Positions 1 through 7,937 of a stretch of 10,591 nucleotides of DNA are shown here, piece by piece. Numbering within the stretch: position 1 is the first letter of the stretch; every line of letters begins with the position of its first letter. The notes under the pieces were generated by a model. The model did no database searches. It saw nothing but the letters and a program-made list of their open reading frames with translations, and had not been told where the DNA came from. Both the position numbers and the translations under genes were made by a program. This DNA is from Clostridia bacterium (lineage in GTDB: Bacteria > Bacillota > Clostridia > Oscillospirales > CAG-382): NCBI GenBank assembly GCA_017560285.1, contig JAFYOG010000069.1, positions 1 through 10,591 on the forward strand, read 5' to 3'.

Positions 1-1535
1 GGGTGGCTTATGCCCCATTCGCTCTGCTGTAAATAGCTTACGGTTACAGAGGAAATGGCGGTAAGCTTTTCTAAATCGAAGATAAATTCTATACCCCTGC
101 TGCCGCGGGTGAAGAACCAATCGCCGCTGTAGCAATAGGTGGTTTTTGCGAATTTGCCGTCGGTTAAAAGCTTATCGTTGCCTGCGGTTTCTTCGGTACC
201 GCGAATAGTGGTATCATCATAGAACAGACCGTAGGCTTGGTATTCTTTATTCTTTAATACGTTATTTAGGGTATCGTAATCGGCTTCGGAAGAATCCCAA
301 AGGATAGTTTCGGTTACCTTGGGGAAATTAAGCTCTGGAAACAGGCGGTTGTTGGGTTCTTCGTTATAGCCTGCAAGGATTTCTGCTTCCTCTAACCAAA
401 TATAGCTTTCGGTATTGGGGAATTGGAAGCGAACTCGGTCGATATTTATATATTCGGGAAGTACTAAGGTATATACGAAGTTTATTTTATTTTCGGGGGC
501 ATACATTCTGCCGATAAAGCAATAATCGTTATTGCCCTTTGCGCCGTAAACATCGATATAAGCGGGAAGTGTTACGTTTACACCGCTAATGGAATGAAGC
601 TTGAAGCCGTAAACGTTATCGGCGGCGGTGTCCATATCAAATTCCAAGGTAGCTGTCTTCCCTGCCTGCGCTCTAAACCCTACCCAAACGGGTTCGGCAA
701 AGCTGCGGTCGGTACGGTCGTTATCGGTTAAGCGGGGCTTTGTGCCCTCGTTAGCGTTGACAGCTTCATCAAGGGCGCGTTCATCTAAATCGCAATCCTT
801 TAAATTATAATCGGCGTTTAAAGCAAGGTTTGCAAAAAACTTTGGTACTGCGCCTTTGTTGGTGGAAAGCTTTTTCCATTGGGTGCGGTCGATATTTTCT
901 TCATTATAGGCTTGCTTTACAGCATCCTCTGCATAGGCAGGGGGAACGTTGGCGTATACCTCTATTTCGTCGGTAAAGAAGAATGCGGCACCGCCGGATT
1001 TTTGGAAATCCACACGGATATAACGGTAATCGGTGGGTTCTTCTAACACCCAAACAGCTTCGGAAACGGTTTGGTCGCCGGTGTTGATAAAATCCAGCAC
1101 GCCGAAGTTTTCGAAGGTTACACCGTCGAAGGAGCCGTAAAGCTTTGCTTTGTAAATTATCTTTACACCGTCGGTATCGATTACGAGGCTGCGAACGACA
1201 ACCTCGGTTACGTTTTTGCTGTTTTCGCCTAAATCGATTTGGATACTGTTATCGTTTGTGTAGCCCACCATACAAGGGTCGGTATAATGTGCGCCGAGGT
1301 TGTTTGTTTTTTCGCCGTCGGTAAGCATTTGACCGTAGGAATCGGCATAGTTTGCGTTGGCGGGATAGGTTGAAGTATAGGGCTTGCCAAAGCTTACTAA
1401 GGTGCGGTAATTCCATTCGGATTCGGGCGGGATAGAGGAATTTTCGTTGCTGTTTTCGTTTTTATCAGGGGCAGTGCTTGTGCAGGCGGTTAAAAGCATT
1501 AACGCCGCTATAAGAAATAACAAAAGCTTCTTCAT
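1..1535 (-). CDS. Large lipoprotein with repeated discoidin-like modules (C-terminus outside window)
   Basis: The minus-strand frame is open from ATG at 1535 to the left edge, giving 511 codons without a stop. The N-terminus is a lipoprotein signal: MKK, a hydrophobic stretch, then LLTAC with the lipidated Cys at residue 18. A Ser/Asn/Glu-rich linker follows, so the protein is expected on the outer face of the membrane. Three units resembling F5/8 type C (discoidin) beta-sandwiches follow at about residues 45-196, 232-391 and 430 to the edge. Each carries an LTDG/LTDN motif (residues 71, 269, 457), roughly 190 residues apart. Module 1 ends with the family-like RYIRVDF...DEIEVYA pattern. Such folds usually bind glycans and often sit beside a catalytic domain, which could lie beyond the edge; that is inference. 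The start has AGGAG seven bases upstream. It begins 29 bases after pepF with no terminator between, so read-through is likely. No enzyme motif is visible in the part present. Confidence 0.85.
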   Translation of the reverse strand, partial: MKKLLLFLIAALMLLTACTSTAPDKNENSNENSSIPPESEWNYRTLVSFGKPYTSTYPANANYADSYGQMLTDGEKTNNLGAHYTDPCMVGYTNDNSIQIDLGENSKNVTEVVVRSLVIDTDGVKIIYKAKLYGSFDGVTFENFGVLDFINTGDQTVSEAVWVLEEPTDYRYIRVDFQKSGGAAFFFTDEIEVYANVPPAYAEDAVKQAYNEENIDRTQWKKLSTNKGAVPKFFANLALNADYNLKDCDLDERALDEAVNANEGTKPRLTDNDRTDRSFAEPVWVGFRAQAGKTATLEFDMDTAADNVYGFKLHSISGVNVTLPAYIDVYGAKGNNDYCFIGRMYAPENKINFVYTLVLPEYINIDRVRFQFPNTESYIWLEEAEILAGYNEEPNNRLFPELNFPKVTETILWDSSEADYDTLNNVLKNKEYQAYGLFYDDTTIRGTEETAGNDKLLTDGKFAKTTYCYSGDWFFTRGSRGIEFIFDLEKLTAISSVTVSYLQQSEWGISH

Positions 1536-1564
1536 AGTATTGCTCCTATTTTTTTAATTTTACT

Positions 1565-3361
1565 TTAACACAATTCTTCCATTTCGGTAATAAGCTCGTC
1601 GAACAGCTTTAAAGCTTCGTTAATAGGCTCGGGAGAGGACATATCTACGCCTGCAATTTTTAGCAAGGAGATAGGGTCGGTGCTGCTACCGCCGGAAAGG
1701 AATTTTTTATATGCATCTACTGCGGGCTTGCCCTCGGAAAGGATGCGGGAGGAAATAGCCACTGCCGCAGAAAATCCGGTTGCGTATTGGAATACGTAGT
1801 AGTTGTAGAAGAAGTGAGGAATTCTTGCCCATTCCATAGCGATTAAATCGTCGGATACCATATCGGGGCCGAAGTAAAGCTTATTTAGCTCTAAATACTT
1901 TTGGGACAAGGCATCGGCGGTTAAGGTTTCGCCGTTTTCTGCCATTTTGCCCATTAGAAGCTCGAATTCCGCAAACATGGTTTGACGGTATACGGTGCCC
2001 TTGAACTGGTCTAAGAAATGGTTGATAAGGTATGCGCGCTCTTTTTTATCGGTGGTTTTGGAAAGCAGGTGGCGCATAAGCAAAATTTCGTTACAGGTGG
2101 ATGCAACCTCTGCCACGAATATTACGTAATCGCCTGTGCAAACGGGCTGATTGTTTGTGCTGTAATAGCTGTGGAGCGCGTGGCCCATTTCGTGGGCGAT
2201 AGTGAACATACTATCTAAATTATCTTTATGGTTAAGCAAAACGTAAGGGTGGGGACGGGCGTTGCCCGAGGAATAGGCGCCGCCGCGCTTGCCTTCGTTT
2301 TCGTAGACGTCGATCCAGCGTTCGTTAAAGCCTTTTTTAAGAAGATTTATATAATCCTCGCCCATAGGTTTTAATGCCTCTAAAACCGTTTCCTTGGCTT
2401 CGTCGTAGGAAATTTCGTTAGCCGCGTCTGCCACGATGGGGGTATAAACGTCGTACATATGAAGCTCCTCTACGCCCAAAAGCTTTTTGCGCAATGCAAC
2501 GTAGCGGTACATTTTTTCCATATTGGCGTGGACTGTTTCGATAAGGTTATGATATACCGAAACGGGAACCTCGGTTCTGTCTAAGGATGCCTCTAAGGTG
2601 CTGTTATACTTACGGGCTTTGGAGAAGAAGTTAAGCTGTTTGAACTGACCGTCCAGGGTGGCGGCTATTGTATTTTTAAACTCGCTTAATCTGCCGTAGT
2701 ATTTTTCGAAGGTTTGCTTTCTTATATCTACGTCGGGGTTTTCCAGCATGGGAACGAAGGTGCCGTCGGTTAAGGGGTGCTCGTTACCATCTTTATCGAT
2801 AACCGAGGGGAAGCGCATATCTGCATTGCGAAGTATACTGCCGATATTATCGGGGCAATCTGCCATTTCGGCGGCGGTGGCAAGCAGCTGTTCGCATTCG
2901 CCGGAAAGCACGTGAGCCGCACGGCGGCGGATAGTTTCGATGGGTCGGCGATAGGTTTCCAACGCAGGCTCGGCGGCGAAGAAGGCATCGATGGTTTCCT
3001 GCGGGATAGCCATAATTTCGGGGGTGATAAATGAGGACGCTCCCGAGATGGCAACGTATACGTTCATTGCCTTGCCGCGGAAATCCTGATAATAGCCGTT
3101 GGCGGTATCCTCGTCTGCTTTGCAGTTTGCATAGCCGTAAAGGTAACCCAAGCGCACGCCGACTTCGTCATCGTACTTAAAGCAATCTAACAAAACGCTT
3201 GCGCTTTCGCTAAGCTTGCCCTTGAAGGTTTGGATTTTTTGGGGAACCTCTTTAAGAGATTCGTATTCTTTAAGCCAAGCTTCGTCGCTTTCGAACATAT
3301 CTGCAAGGTTCCAGGTAAATTCTGCGGGTACTTCGCTTCTTTTTAATATCTTTTGTGCCAT
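1565..3361 (-). CDS. pepF: Oligoendopeptidase F, M3 family zinc metallopeptidase
   Basis: This is a cytosolic zinc endopeptidase that cleaves short oligopeptides, typically in peptide nutrition and turnover. At 598 residues it matches the usual PepF length of about 600. The zinc motif HEMGH is at residues 390-394 (His390, Glu391, His394), and the third ligand is Glu418 in AEVAST, as expected for M3. The C-terminal part has the family pattern ARIPHFFYNYYVFQYATG, which supplies the substrate-contacting His and Tyr residues. The N-terminal helical part includes SEVPAEFTWNLADMF, a typical PepF opening. There is no signal peptide. ATG at 3361 has AGGAG six bases upstream, and that site overlaps the TAA of the upstream NIF3-family gene (10-base gap), so the two are co-transcribed and perhaps translationally coupled. 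No truncation or missing catalytic residue is seen. Confidence 0.97.
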   Translation of the reverse strand: MAQKILKRSEVPAEFTWNLADMFESDEAWLKEYESLKEVPQKIQTFKGKLSESASVLLDCFKYDDEVGVRLGYLYGYANCKADEDTANGYYQDFRGKAMNVYVAISGASSFITPEIMAIPQETIDAFFAAEPALETYRRPIETIRRRAAHVLSGECEQLLATAAEMADCPDNIGSILRNADMRFPSVIDKDGNEHPLTDGTFVPMLENPDVDIRKQTFEKYYGRLSEFKNTIAATLDGQFKQLNFFSKARKYNSTLEASLDRTEVPVSVYHNLIETVHANMEKMYRYVALRKKLLGVEELHMYDVYTPIVADAANEISYDEAKETVLEALKPMGEDYINLLKKGFNERWIDVYENEGKRGGAYSSGNARPHPYVLLNHKDNLDSMFTIAHEMGHALHSYYSTNNQPVCTGDYVIFVAEVASTCNEILLMRHLLSKTTDKKERAYLINHFLDQFKGTVYRQTMFAEFELLMGKMAENGETLTADALSQKYLELNKLYFGPDMVSDDLIAMEWARIPHFFYNYYVFQYATGFSAAVAISSRILSEGKPAVDAYKKFLSGGSSTDPISLLKIAGVDMSSPEPINEALKLFDELITEMEELC

Positions 3362-3371
3362 AATTTGCTCC

Positions 3372-4157
3372 TTAATCGGTATAAGTATAAACTTCGTCGG
3401 TTTCGAAGTATTTAATTTCTAATTCGGGTAAAAGCTCTTTAAAGCAATCGGTTATATATTCCATACCTGCCCGTTCGCTGCCTGCGTGGCCAAGCACCAA
3501 AAGGGTTTTGTTTTTGCCCAAGGCGGCGGCATCGCGGGCGTATTCTGCCATACGCCATTCGCAGGTTTCGCCCATAATTAAAACCTCGGTTTCGTCACGG
3601 GTAAATTCTTCCATTTGGTCGCCGGGGGCGCCGAAGCAGGCGGTTATGTTGGTGATTTTTTTATCTCTTGCACCTGCGATGCGGATATGCTTTATTTTTA
3701 ACTTTTCTTCGATACGCTTTGCTAACTCTACCGCTGTCATGGGGGCGTTTAGCTTACAGCGTACGGTATCGAACAGGTTAGTATAGGTAAGCTCGCCATC
3801 TAAATCCATAGCACGGAATTCACCCGTTGCTATCATATCCTGCGGGTGGCGGTGGGGATGGTCGTGAAAACGGTATACCGTCATACCCGTAGATTCCAAA
3901 AGGGCGCGTTTTTCGCATTCCACAGGTTCGGCAGAATGGTCGTCCATATGGTTATAATAAAGCGGTTCGTGGGTGATAAGCATATCTGCACCCCAAGCGT
4001 GAGCTTGCTTTATTACGTCCACGGTAGGATTCATATTTACGGCAAGCTTTTTTACCTCTTTATCTGCAGAGCCTGCTTTTAAGGTATCGCAGGTTACGGT
4101 GTAATTAAAATCCTTGCCAAAGGTGAAAACCTTATTTATAATTTCGTATGCTTTCAT
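3372..4157 (-). CDS. NIF3-family dinuclear-metal protein, short form, with a divergent metal site
   Basis: NIF3/YbgI/YqfO proteins form toroidal hexamers with a two-metal centre. Their reaction is not settled, and the name GTP cyclohydrolase 1 type 2 is annotation tradition. At 261 residues this is the short form, without the PII-like insertion found in long Gram-positive members. It has the N-terminal metal motif region LITHEPLYYNH (residues 60-70), a His-rich segment HDHPHRH (98-104), and the C-terminal GHAGSE motif (His224, Glu228), which fits the H-x3-E ligand pair. Unlike classical members, which have THHP, it reads THEP, so the second His is Glu64. The usual HTNLD stretch is replaced by the His-rich segment. 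It appears to be a distinct subfamily. ATG at 4157 follows a GGGGG-type ribosome site. The 12-base gap to the methyltransferase gene upstream indicates an operon. Confidence 0.87.
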   Translation of the reverse strand: MKAYEIINKVFTFGKDFNYTVTCDTLKAGSADKEVKKLAVNMNPTVDVIKQAHAWGADMLITHEPLYYNHMDDHSAEPVECEKRALLESTGMTVYRFHDHPHRHPQDMIATGEFRAMDLDGELTYTNLFDTVRCKLNAPMTAVELAKRIEEKLKIKHIRIAGARDKKITNITACFGAPGDQMEEFTRDETEVLIMGETCEWRMAEYARDAAALGKNKTLLVLGHAGSERAGMEYITDCFKELLPELEIKYFETDEVYTYTD

Positions 4158-4169
4158 AATTGCCCCCTT

Positions 4170-5309
4170 TTATTTAGGTTCTATTAATTTATACAGTGTG
4201 GGTTTGAAGTTAAACTCGTTTATTAAAGCGTTAATCTCTTCCAATGCTTTTTGCTTTGCGGAATTTGGTGTGGTTGCCCTTTTTACGGCGCGGATAAGTA
4301 TGTTTTTAGGGGTATGCTCGAGATCGATAAATTCCATTATTTGGGTTTTATATCCGCAATATTCCAGCAAATTGCCGCGTATTGCATCGGTAGCCAAGGC
4401 GGAAAACCGCTCTTTTATAATGCCGTAGCGGGAAAGGATTTGCATAGAGCTTGGGGTTATTTGCTTTTTAAGCTCGTGCTGGCAACAGGGCACCGAGAAG
4501 ATAAACCTTGCACCCCAATTTATTGCGTTGAACAACGCGTAATCGGTGGCGGTATCGCAGGCGTGAAGCGATATAACCATATCTACCTTAAAAGGCGCCT
4601 TATAGCCGTTTATATCGCCAAGCTGAAATTGCAAGCCGTTATACCCGTATTTCTTTGCGGAAAGGTTGCATTTTTCGATAACGTCCTTTTTTAAATCCAA
4701 GCCGATTACGTTGGCGGTTATTCCGCGGATTTCGGTAAGGTAATAATATAAAACAAATGTCAGATAGGATTTACCGCAGCCGAAATCGATTATATTTAAG
4801 GTTTTTATGGAAGATGCGGAAATTTCGTCGTCGATTATTTCTAAAAAGCGGTTTATCTGACGGTATTTGTTATACATTGAATTAATAATTTTACCCTCGG
4901 GGGTGAAAACGCCCATATCTACAAGAGGTGGGATAGCCGTACCTTCTTTTAGCAGGTATTGCTTTTGGCGGTTGTGGGTTATTTCCTGCTTGGGGGCAAA
5001 ATCGGTCTTTTTTAGAGAATATTTGCAGGCGCCCTTTTTTGAAATAAGAACAATATGCTCGCCATCGGCAGAAAAGGCGTTGATCTGCTTGAAATTGCCG
5101 TTTACCAAGGTAAGCAAGGCTTGGGCAAGTAAAGCGCTTTCGATATTATCGTGGAAAACCTGCTTTTGGGTATATTTGCTTATTTGATAAGAGCTTGATT
5201 TTTGCTCGATGATTATTTTTTTATATTCCCCGTTTTTGGTTTGGGGGTTGCTTATAATAATTTTTGTTGGGGATGATGCGGTTATTTTAGAAATATATTC
5301 TGCTAACAA
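4170..5309 (-). CDS. Class I SAM-dependent methyltransferase (Methyltransf_32-like), TTG start
   Basis: This is a predicted cytosolic S-adenosylmethionine-dependent methyltransferase of 379 residues. SAM motif I is IDFGCGKS at residues 174-181. It is followed by VIGLDLK (201-207, acidic Asp205 for the ribose), a QLGD segment (229-232) and LHACDTATD (248-256). PCCQHEL at 274-280 is the feature that recalls the Methyltransf_32 family, which includes METTL25 and RRNAD1-type proteins. About 170 residues precede the SAM domain and show no motif I recognise; they could bind substrate. The substrate is unknown, with RNA or ribosome a guess from the family. The start is TTG at 5309: AGGTGA lies six bases upstream, and a strong promoter sits just before that. 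It is the first gene of the operon that continues into the NIF3-like gene and pepF. Confidence 0.85.
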   Translation of the reverse strand: MLAEYISKITASSPTKIIISNPQTKNGEYKKIIIEQKSSSYQISKYTQKQVFHDNIESALLAQALLTLVNGNFKQINAFSADGEHIVLISKKGACKYSLKKTDFAPKQEITHNRQKQYLLKEGTAIPPLVDMGVFTPEGKIINSMYNKYRQINRFLEIIDDEISASSIKTLNIIDFGCGKSYLTFVLYYYLTEIRGITANVIGLDLKKDVIEKCNLSAKKYGYNGLQFQLGDINGYKAPFKVDMVISLHACDTATDYALFNAINWGARFIFSVPCCQHELKKQITPSSMQILSRYGIIKERFSALATDAIRGNLLEYCGYKTQIMEFIDLEHTPKNILIRAVKRATTPNSAKQKALEEINALINEFNFKPTLYKLIEPK

Positions 5310-5315
5310 AAGATA

Positions 5316-5321
5316 TCACCT
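5316..5321 (-). promoter_or_regulatory. Ribosome binding site that sets the TTG start of the methyltransferase
   Basis: On the minus strand AGGTGA ends six bases before TTG at 5309. No in-frame ATG with a comparable site is nearby, and the -10 element is only 19 bases upstream of the start codon. The TTG is therefore the best-supported start. Confidence 0.75.
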
Positions 5322-5328
5322 CTTGTTC

Positions 5329-5357
5329 ATTATAGACGAATTGCATAAAAATTTCAA
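5329..5357 (-). promoter_or_regulatory. Sigma-A-type promoter of the methyltransferase-NIF3-pepF operon
   Basis: On the minus strand TTGAAA (5357-5352) is followed by a 17-base spacer and TATAAT (5334-5329), a near-perfect vegetative promoter. Transcription should start around 5321-5323, leaving a leader of only about 12-14 bases before the TTG. The -35 box lies three bases beyond the T-tract of the preceding terminator. Confidence 0.85.
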
Positions 5358-5360
5358 TAG

Positions 5361-5386
5361 AAAAAAGGCGGTTGAACCGCCTTTTT
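5361..5386 (-). terminator. Intrinsic terminator after the aminopeptidase gene
   Basis: A GC-rich inverted repeat (GGCGGT-loop-ACCGCC, core 5367-5381) is flanked by A-tract and T-tract, so the full stem can reach 11 base pairs. On the minus strand it lies 16 bases after the stop at 5403 and is followed by six T. The hairpin is nearly symmetrical and could also stop plus-strand transcripts, but no plus-strand gene ends here. Confidence 0.9.
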
Positions 5387-5402
5387 ATGTTAATTATTTG
5401 TG

Positions 5403-6776
5403 TTAATTATTAAAGAAAACTCGGCTGCCTTTAAGCATTTGGTAAATATCGTATTTAGAGGCAAGCTCGGTTACTGCGTGCATGGAAAGCAAGGGCACGC
5501 CGCAATCTACAACCTCTATGCCGAAATTAGCAATTTCGGTTGCAACGGTGCCTGCGCCGCCTTGGTCTACCTTGCCGTATTCGCCAACCTGCCAGATTAC
5601 GTTTTCGGCATCGAACATTGCCGCCATTTTTGCCATAGTTTCGGCAGATGCATCGGAACAGCCGCTCTTGCCGCGGGCGCCGGTATATTTGCTTATAACT
5701 ATGCCGCGGTTAAGATAGCAGGAGTTGTTTGCCTCGTAGGCTTCGGCGTAGCAGGGGTCGTATGCGCCGCCTACGTCGGCAGAAAGGCAGATGCTGTTGC
5801 GCTTGCAGGAAAGGTAATTTGCGTTGGTGGAATCGCAAAGCGAACGGATAAAATCGGGATAAACCTCGCTTGCCAAGCCTGTTACGCCGCAGGAGCCGAT
5901 TTCTTCTTTATCGGCAAGCATAACAACGCAGGTATGCTTGGGGATTTTTAGATCGAACAAGGCTCTTGCCGCAGGGTATGCGCAAATGCGGTCGTCGTGG
6001 CCGTAAGCGGCAATAAGAGAACGGTCGAAGCCTACCTCACGGGACATAATTGCGGGAACTGCAGTAAGCTCGGCGGTGATAAGGTCCCGTTCGGTGATGC
6101 CGTATTTTTCGTTAAGGATTGCAAGGATGTTAAGCTTTACCCCGCCCTCTTCGTCGATAGGCATAGAACCGTTAATAATATTTAAGCCCTCGCCGGAAAT
6201 AAATTCGGATGCGGATTTGCTCATTTGATCCTTGCCGATATGGGGCATAAGGTCGCTTATATAGAAAACGGGTTCATCGGGGTTTGCACCGATATTTACA
6301 TTAATCTTGTTACCGTCTGCGCGGCAGACAACACCGTGAAGCTCTAAGGGAACGGCTGTCCACTGATATTTTTTTATACCGCCGTAATAGTGGGTTTTGA
6401 AATAGGAAATGCCGCTGTTTTCGTACAAGGGCATAGGCTTTAGGTCAAGACGGGGAGAATCGATGTGGGATGCGATAATGCGGCAGCCCTCGTTAAGCGA
6501 TTCCGAACCGATTACGGCAAGGATAACGCTTTTATCGTGGTTTACATAACATACTCTATCCCCTGCCTTTAAGGGTTCGCCGTGGGTATAGGGCTTAAAG
6601 CCTGCGGCGATAGCCTCGCCCTCGATATAGTTGGTGGCAAGACGTTCGGTCTTGGCGTTATCTATAAAGTGGCGGTAATCCTTAATAAAGGCTTCTACCT
6701 TCTGCAATTCTTCAAGATCGGTAGGAATGGAATATTTCTTTTTAAGCTCTAAAGCTTCGGCTTCTTTTCTTTGCAT
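5403..6776 (-). CDS. M18 family zinc aminopeptidase
   Basis: This cytosolic metallo-aminopeptidase removes N-terminal residues from peptides, and M18 members often prefer acidic or neutral residues. The length of 457 residues fits the family. The M18 signature residues are in order: SHIDSP (His104, Asp106), GHDDR (Asp261), DKEEIGS (Glu291, Glu292), SADVGG (Asp334) and the C-terminal SMHAVTE (His433). These account for the expected two-zinc ligands and the general base. There is no signal peptide. ATG at 6776 is three bases after the TAA of the lytic transglycosylase. Its ribosome site AGAGGA is embedded in that gene's last codons, so translation is probably coupled. It is the last gene of the operon, before the terminator at 5361-5386. 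With pepF it could complete breakdown of short peptides to amino acids; that link is inference. Confidence 0.96.
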   Translation of the reverse strand: MQRKEAEALELKKKYSIPTDLEELQKVEAFIKDYRHFIDNAKTERLATNYIEGEAIAAGFKPYTHGEPLKAGDRVCYVNHDKSVILAVIGSESLNEGCRIIASHIDSPRLDLKPMPLYENSGISYFKTHYYGGIKKYQWTAVPLELHGVVCRADGNKINVNIGANPDEPVFYISDLMPHIGKDQMSKSASEFISGEGLNIINGSMPIDEEGGVKLNILAILNEKYGITERDLITAELTAVPAIMSREVGFDRSLIAAYGHDDRICAYPAARALFDLKIPKHTCVVMLADKEEIGSCGVTGLASEVYPDFIRSLCDSTNANYLSCKRNSICLSADVGGAYDPCYAEAYEANNSCYLNRGIVISKYTGARGKSGCSDASAETMAKMAAMFDAENVIWQVGEYGKVDQGGAGTVATEIANFGIEVVDCGVPLLSMHAVTELASKYDIYQMLKGSRVFFNN

Positions 6777-6779
6777 TTT

Positions 6780-7340
6780 TTAATCCTCTTCGTTATAGTA
6801 TAGTTTATTATAATTATCGTAATTCTCGAAAACGAGGTTTACATAATTACGTGTTTCCTCATATGGGATTTCTTTTAAGGTAACGCTGTCGGATGAATAT
6901 CGGCTATCGGACAACCAGGATGCTACCCTGCCGTGGCCTGCGTTATAGGCGGCAACGGCGGTTTCCCAATTTGTGAACCTATTATATAAAAAGCTTAGGT
7001 AATAGGTGCCGTATTTTATGTTGGTTTCGGGGTCTTTTATTGTGCCTTGGGGGGCTTCGCCCATAACTCTGCCAAGCCAATCTAAGGTATCCGGCATAAG
7101 CTGCATTAAGCCCATTGCGCCTACGTGGGATTGGGCGTTGGGGTTAAAGTTGCTTTCTGCTTTAATAACCGAATATACCAAGGCTTCGGGCACGGAATAT
7201 TTATTTGCGTATACGGTTACGAACTGAGAAAATTCCCGCGGGTATTGGGCTTTGCGTATTTTGGGTGCCGCAAGGATTGCCGCAACGGCAAAGGCTATAA
7301 GCAGCAAAACGCAAATTAACACTATAATTTTACGCTTCAT
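6780..7340 (-). CDS. Small membrane-anchored lytic transglycosylase (SLT domain)
   Basis: This predicted peptidoglycan lytic transglycosylase cleaves the MurNAc-GlcNAc bond with formation of 1,6-anhydro-MurNAc. It has 186 residues, like the small single-domain SLT proteins of Firmicutes. MKRK and a hydrophobic helix (about residues 4-25) form a signal anchor. There is no lipobox, so the catalytic domain is held outside, close to the membrane. SLT motifs are in order: IKAESNFNP with catalytic Glu62, GLMQLMP (77-83), PETNIKYG (104-111), AAYNAG (130-135) and PYEETRNYV (159-167). ATG at 7340 has AGGGG six bases upstream, and the TAA of coaE is 12 bases before the start. The coaE-SLT pairing recalls gene orders I know from Clostridia, though I cannot check this here. 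It could serve wall turnover or cell separation. Confidence 0.94.
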   Translation of the reverse strand: MKRKIIVLICVLLLIAFAVAAILAAPKIRKAQYPREFSQFVTVYANKYSVPEALVYSVIKAESNFNPNAQSHVGAMGLMQLMPDTLDWLGRVMGEAPQGTIKDPETNIKYGTYYLSFLYNRFTNWETAVAAYNAGHGRVASWLSDSRYSSDSVTLKEIPYEETRNYVNLVFENYDNYNKLYYNEED

Positions 7341-7352
7341 TTTTTGCCCCTT

Positions 7353-7937
7353 TTATTCCGAAAGTGATTTAATAAGCTGTGCAGAGGCTTGTTCGAGATC
7401 GGTTAAACTTCCGTTATTATACAGCAGGAAATTGGATTTTTGGGCGATTTTTTCGTTTGAAATCTGATTGGAAAGGCGTTTTTCCGCCTCTTCTTTTGTT
7501 ATATTATCTCTTTCGATGATACGGTCAAGACATAGATTATTATCTGCAATTACGCCAACGATAATATGGCAATCTTTATCGATTCCGCTTTCGAAAAGCG
7601 TTGGTGCATCGATAATTACGTTAGCGTTAGGGGGAAGATTTGAAATTATGTTATTAATTTCTTCTTTTATATACTTATGAGTGATGGAATTAAGCAGGTT
7701 TAGCTTTTGGGGGCTTGAAAAAACAATGGGTGCAAGGTAGCGGCGGTTTAGGGAATTATTATTTATTGCATCTTCGCCGAAATGCTTTGCGATTTCAAGC
7801 AGGCAGGGGGTTATTTCCGAAACGAGGGCTTTGTAAACCGCATCGCAATCGATAACCTTAAAGCCATTTTCCTGTGCGATTTGGCAAAAGGTCCCTTTGC
7901 CGCTTCCGCTTCTTCCGCAAAGGCCTATTATTCGCAT
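7353..7937 (-). CDS. coaE: Dephospho-CoA kinase
   Basis: CoaE phosphorylates the 3'-hydroxyl of dephospho-CoA with ATP, the last step of coenzyme A synthesis, in the cytosol. The 194 residues fit the family's usual length of about 200. The P-loop is GRSGSGKGT (residues 8-16, Lys14), with Gly-Thr where most members have Ser-Thr. It is followed by IDCDAV (29-34), the LLNSITHKYI lid segment (81-90) and IDAPTLFESG (109-118), the counterpart of the DxPLLFE motif. An Arg/Gln-containing region follows (IIERDNITKEEAEKRL, then NQIS). ATG at 7937 overlaps the end of tsaC by 10 bases, and GGAGG lies ten bases upstream within tsaC, so the two should be translationally coupled. Specificity rests on family motifs; no other P-loop kinase fits better. 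Confidence 0.94.
   Translation of the reverse strand: MRIIGLCGRSGSGKGTFCQIAQENGFKVIDCDAVYKALVSEITPCLLEIAKHFGEDAINNNSLNRRYLAPIVFSSPQKLNLLNSITHKYIKEEINNIISNLPPNANVIIDAPTLFESGIDKDCHIIVGVIADNNLCLDRIIERDNITKEEAEKRLSNQISNEKIAQKSNFLLYNNGSLTDLEQASAQLIKSLSE

Noticed and set aside
628..810. A 60-codon plus-strand frame inside the lipoprotein region
   Set aside because: The opposite strand holds a continuous 511-codon frame with a lipobox and repeated modules. The short frame has no ribosome site.
1536..1564. A promoter or terminator between pepF and the lipoprotein gene
   Set aside because: The gap is A/T-rich with a ribosome site only. No hairpin and no well-spaced -35/-10 pair is present.
5400..5951. 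A 183-codon plus-strand open frame opposite the M18 aminopeptidase gene
   Set aside because: It lies wholly antisense to a gene with full catalytic motifs, has no clear ribosome site, and its protein shows no recognisable domain. The open frame follows from the codon use of the real gene.
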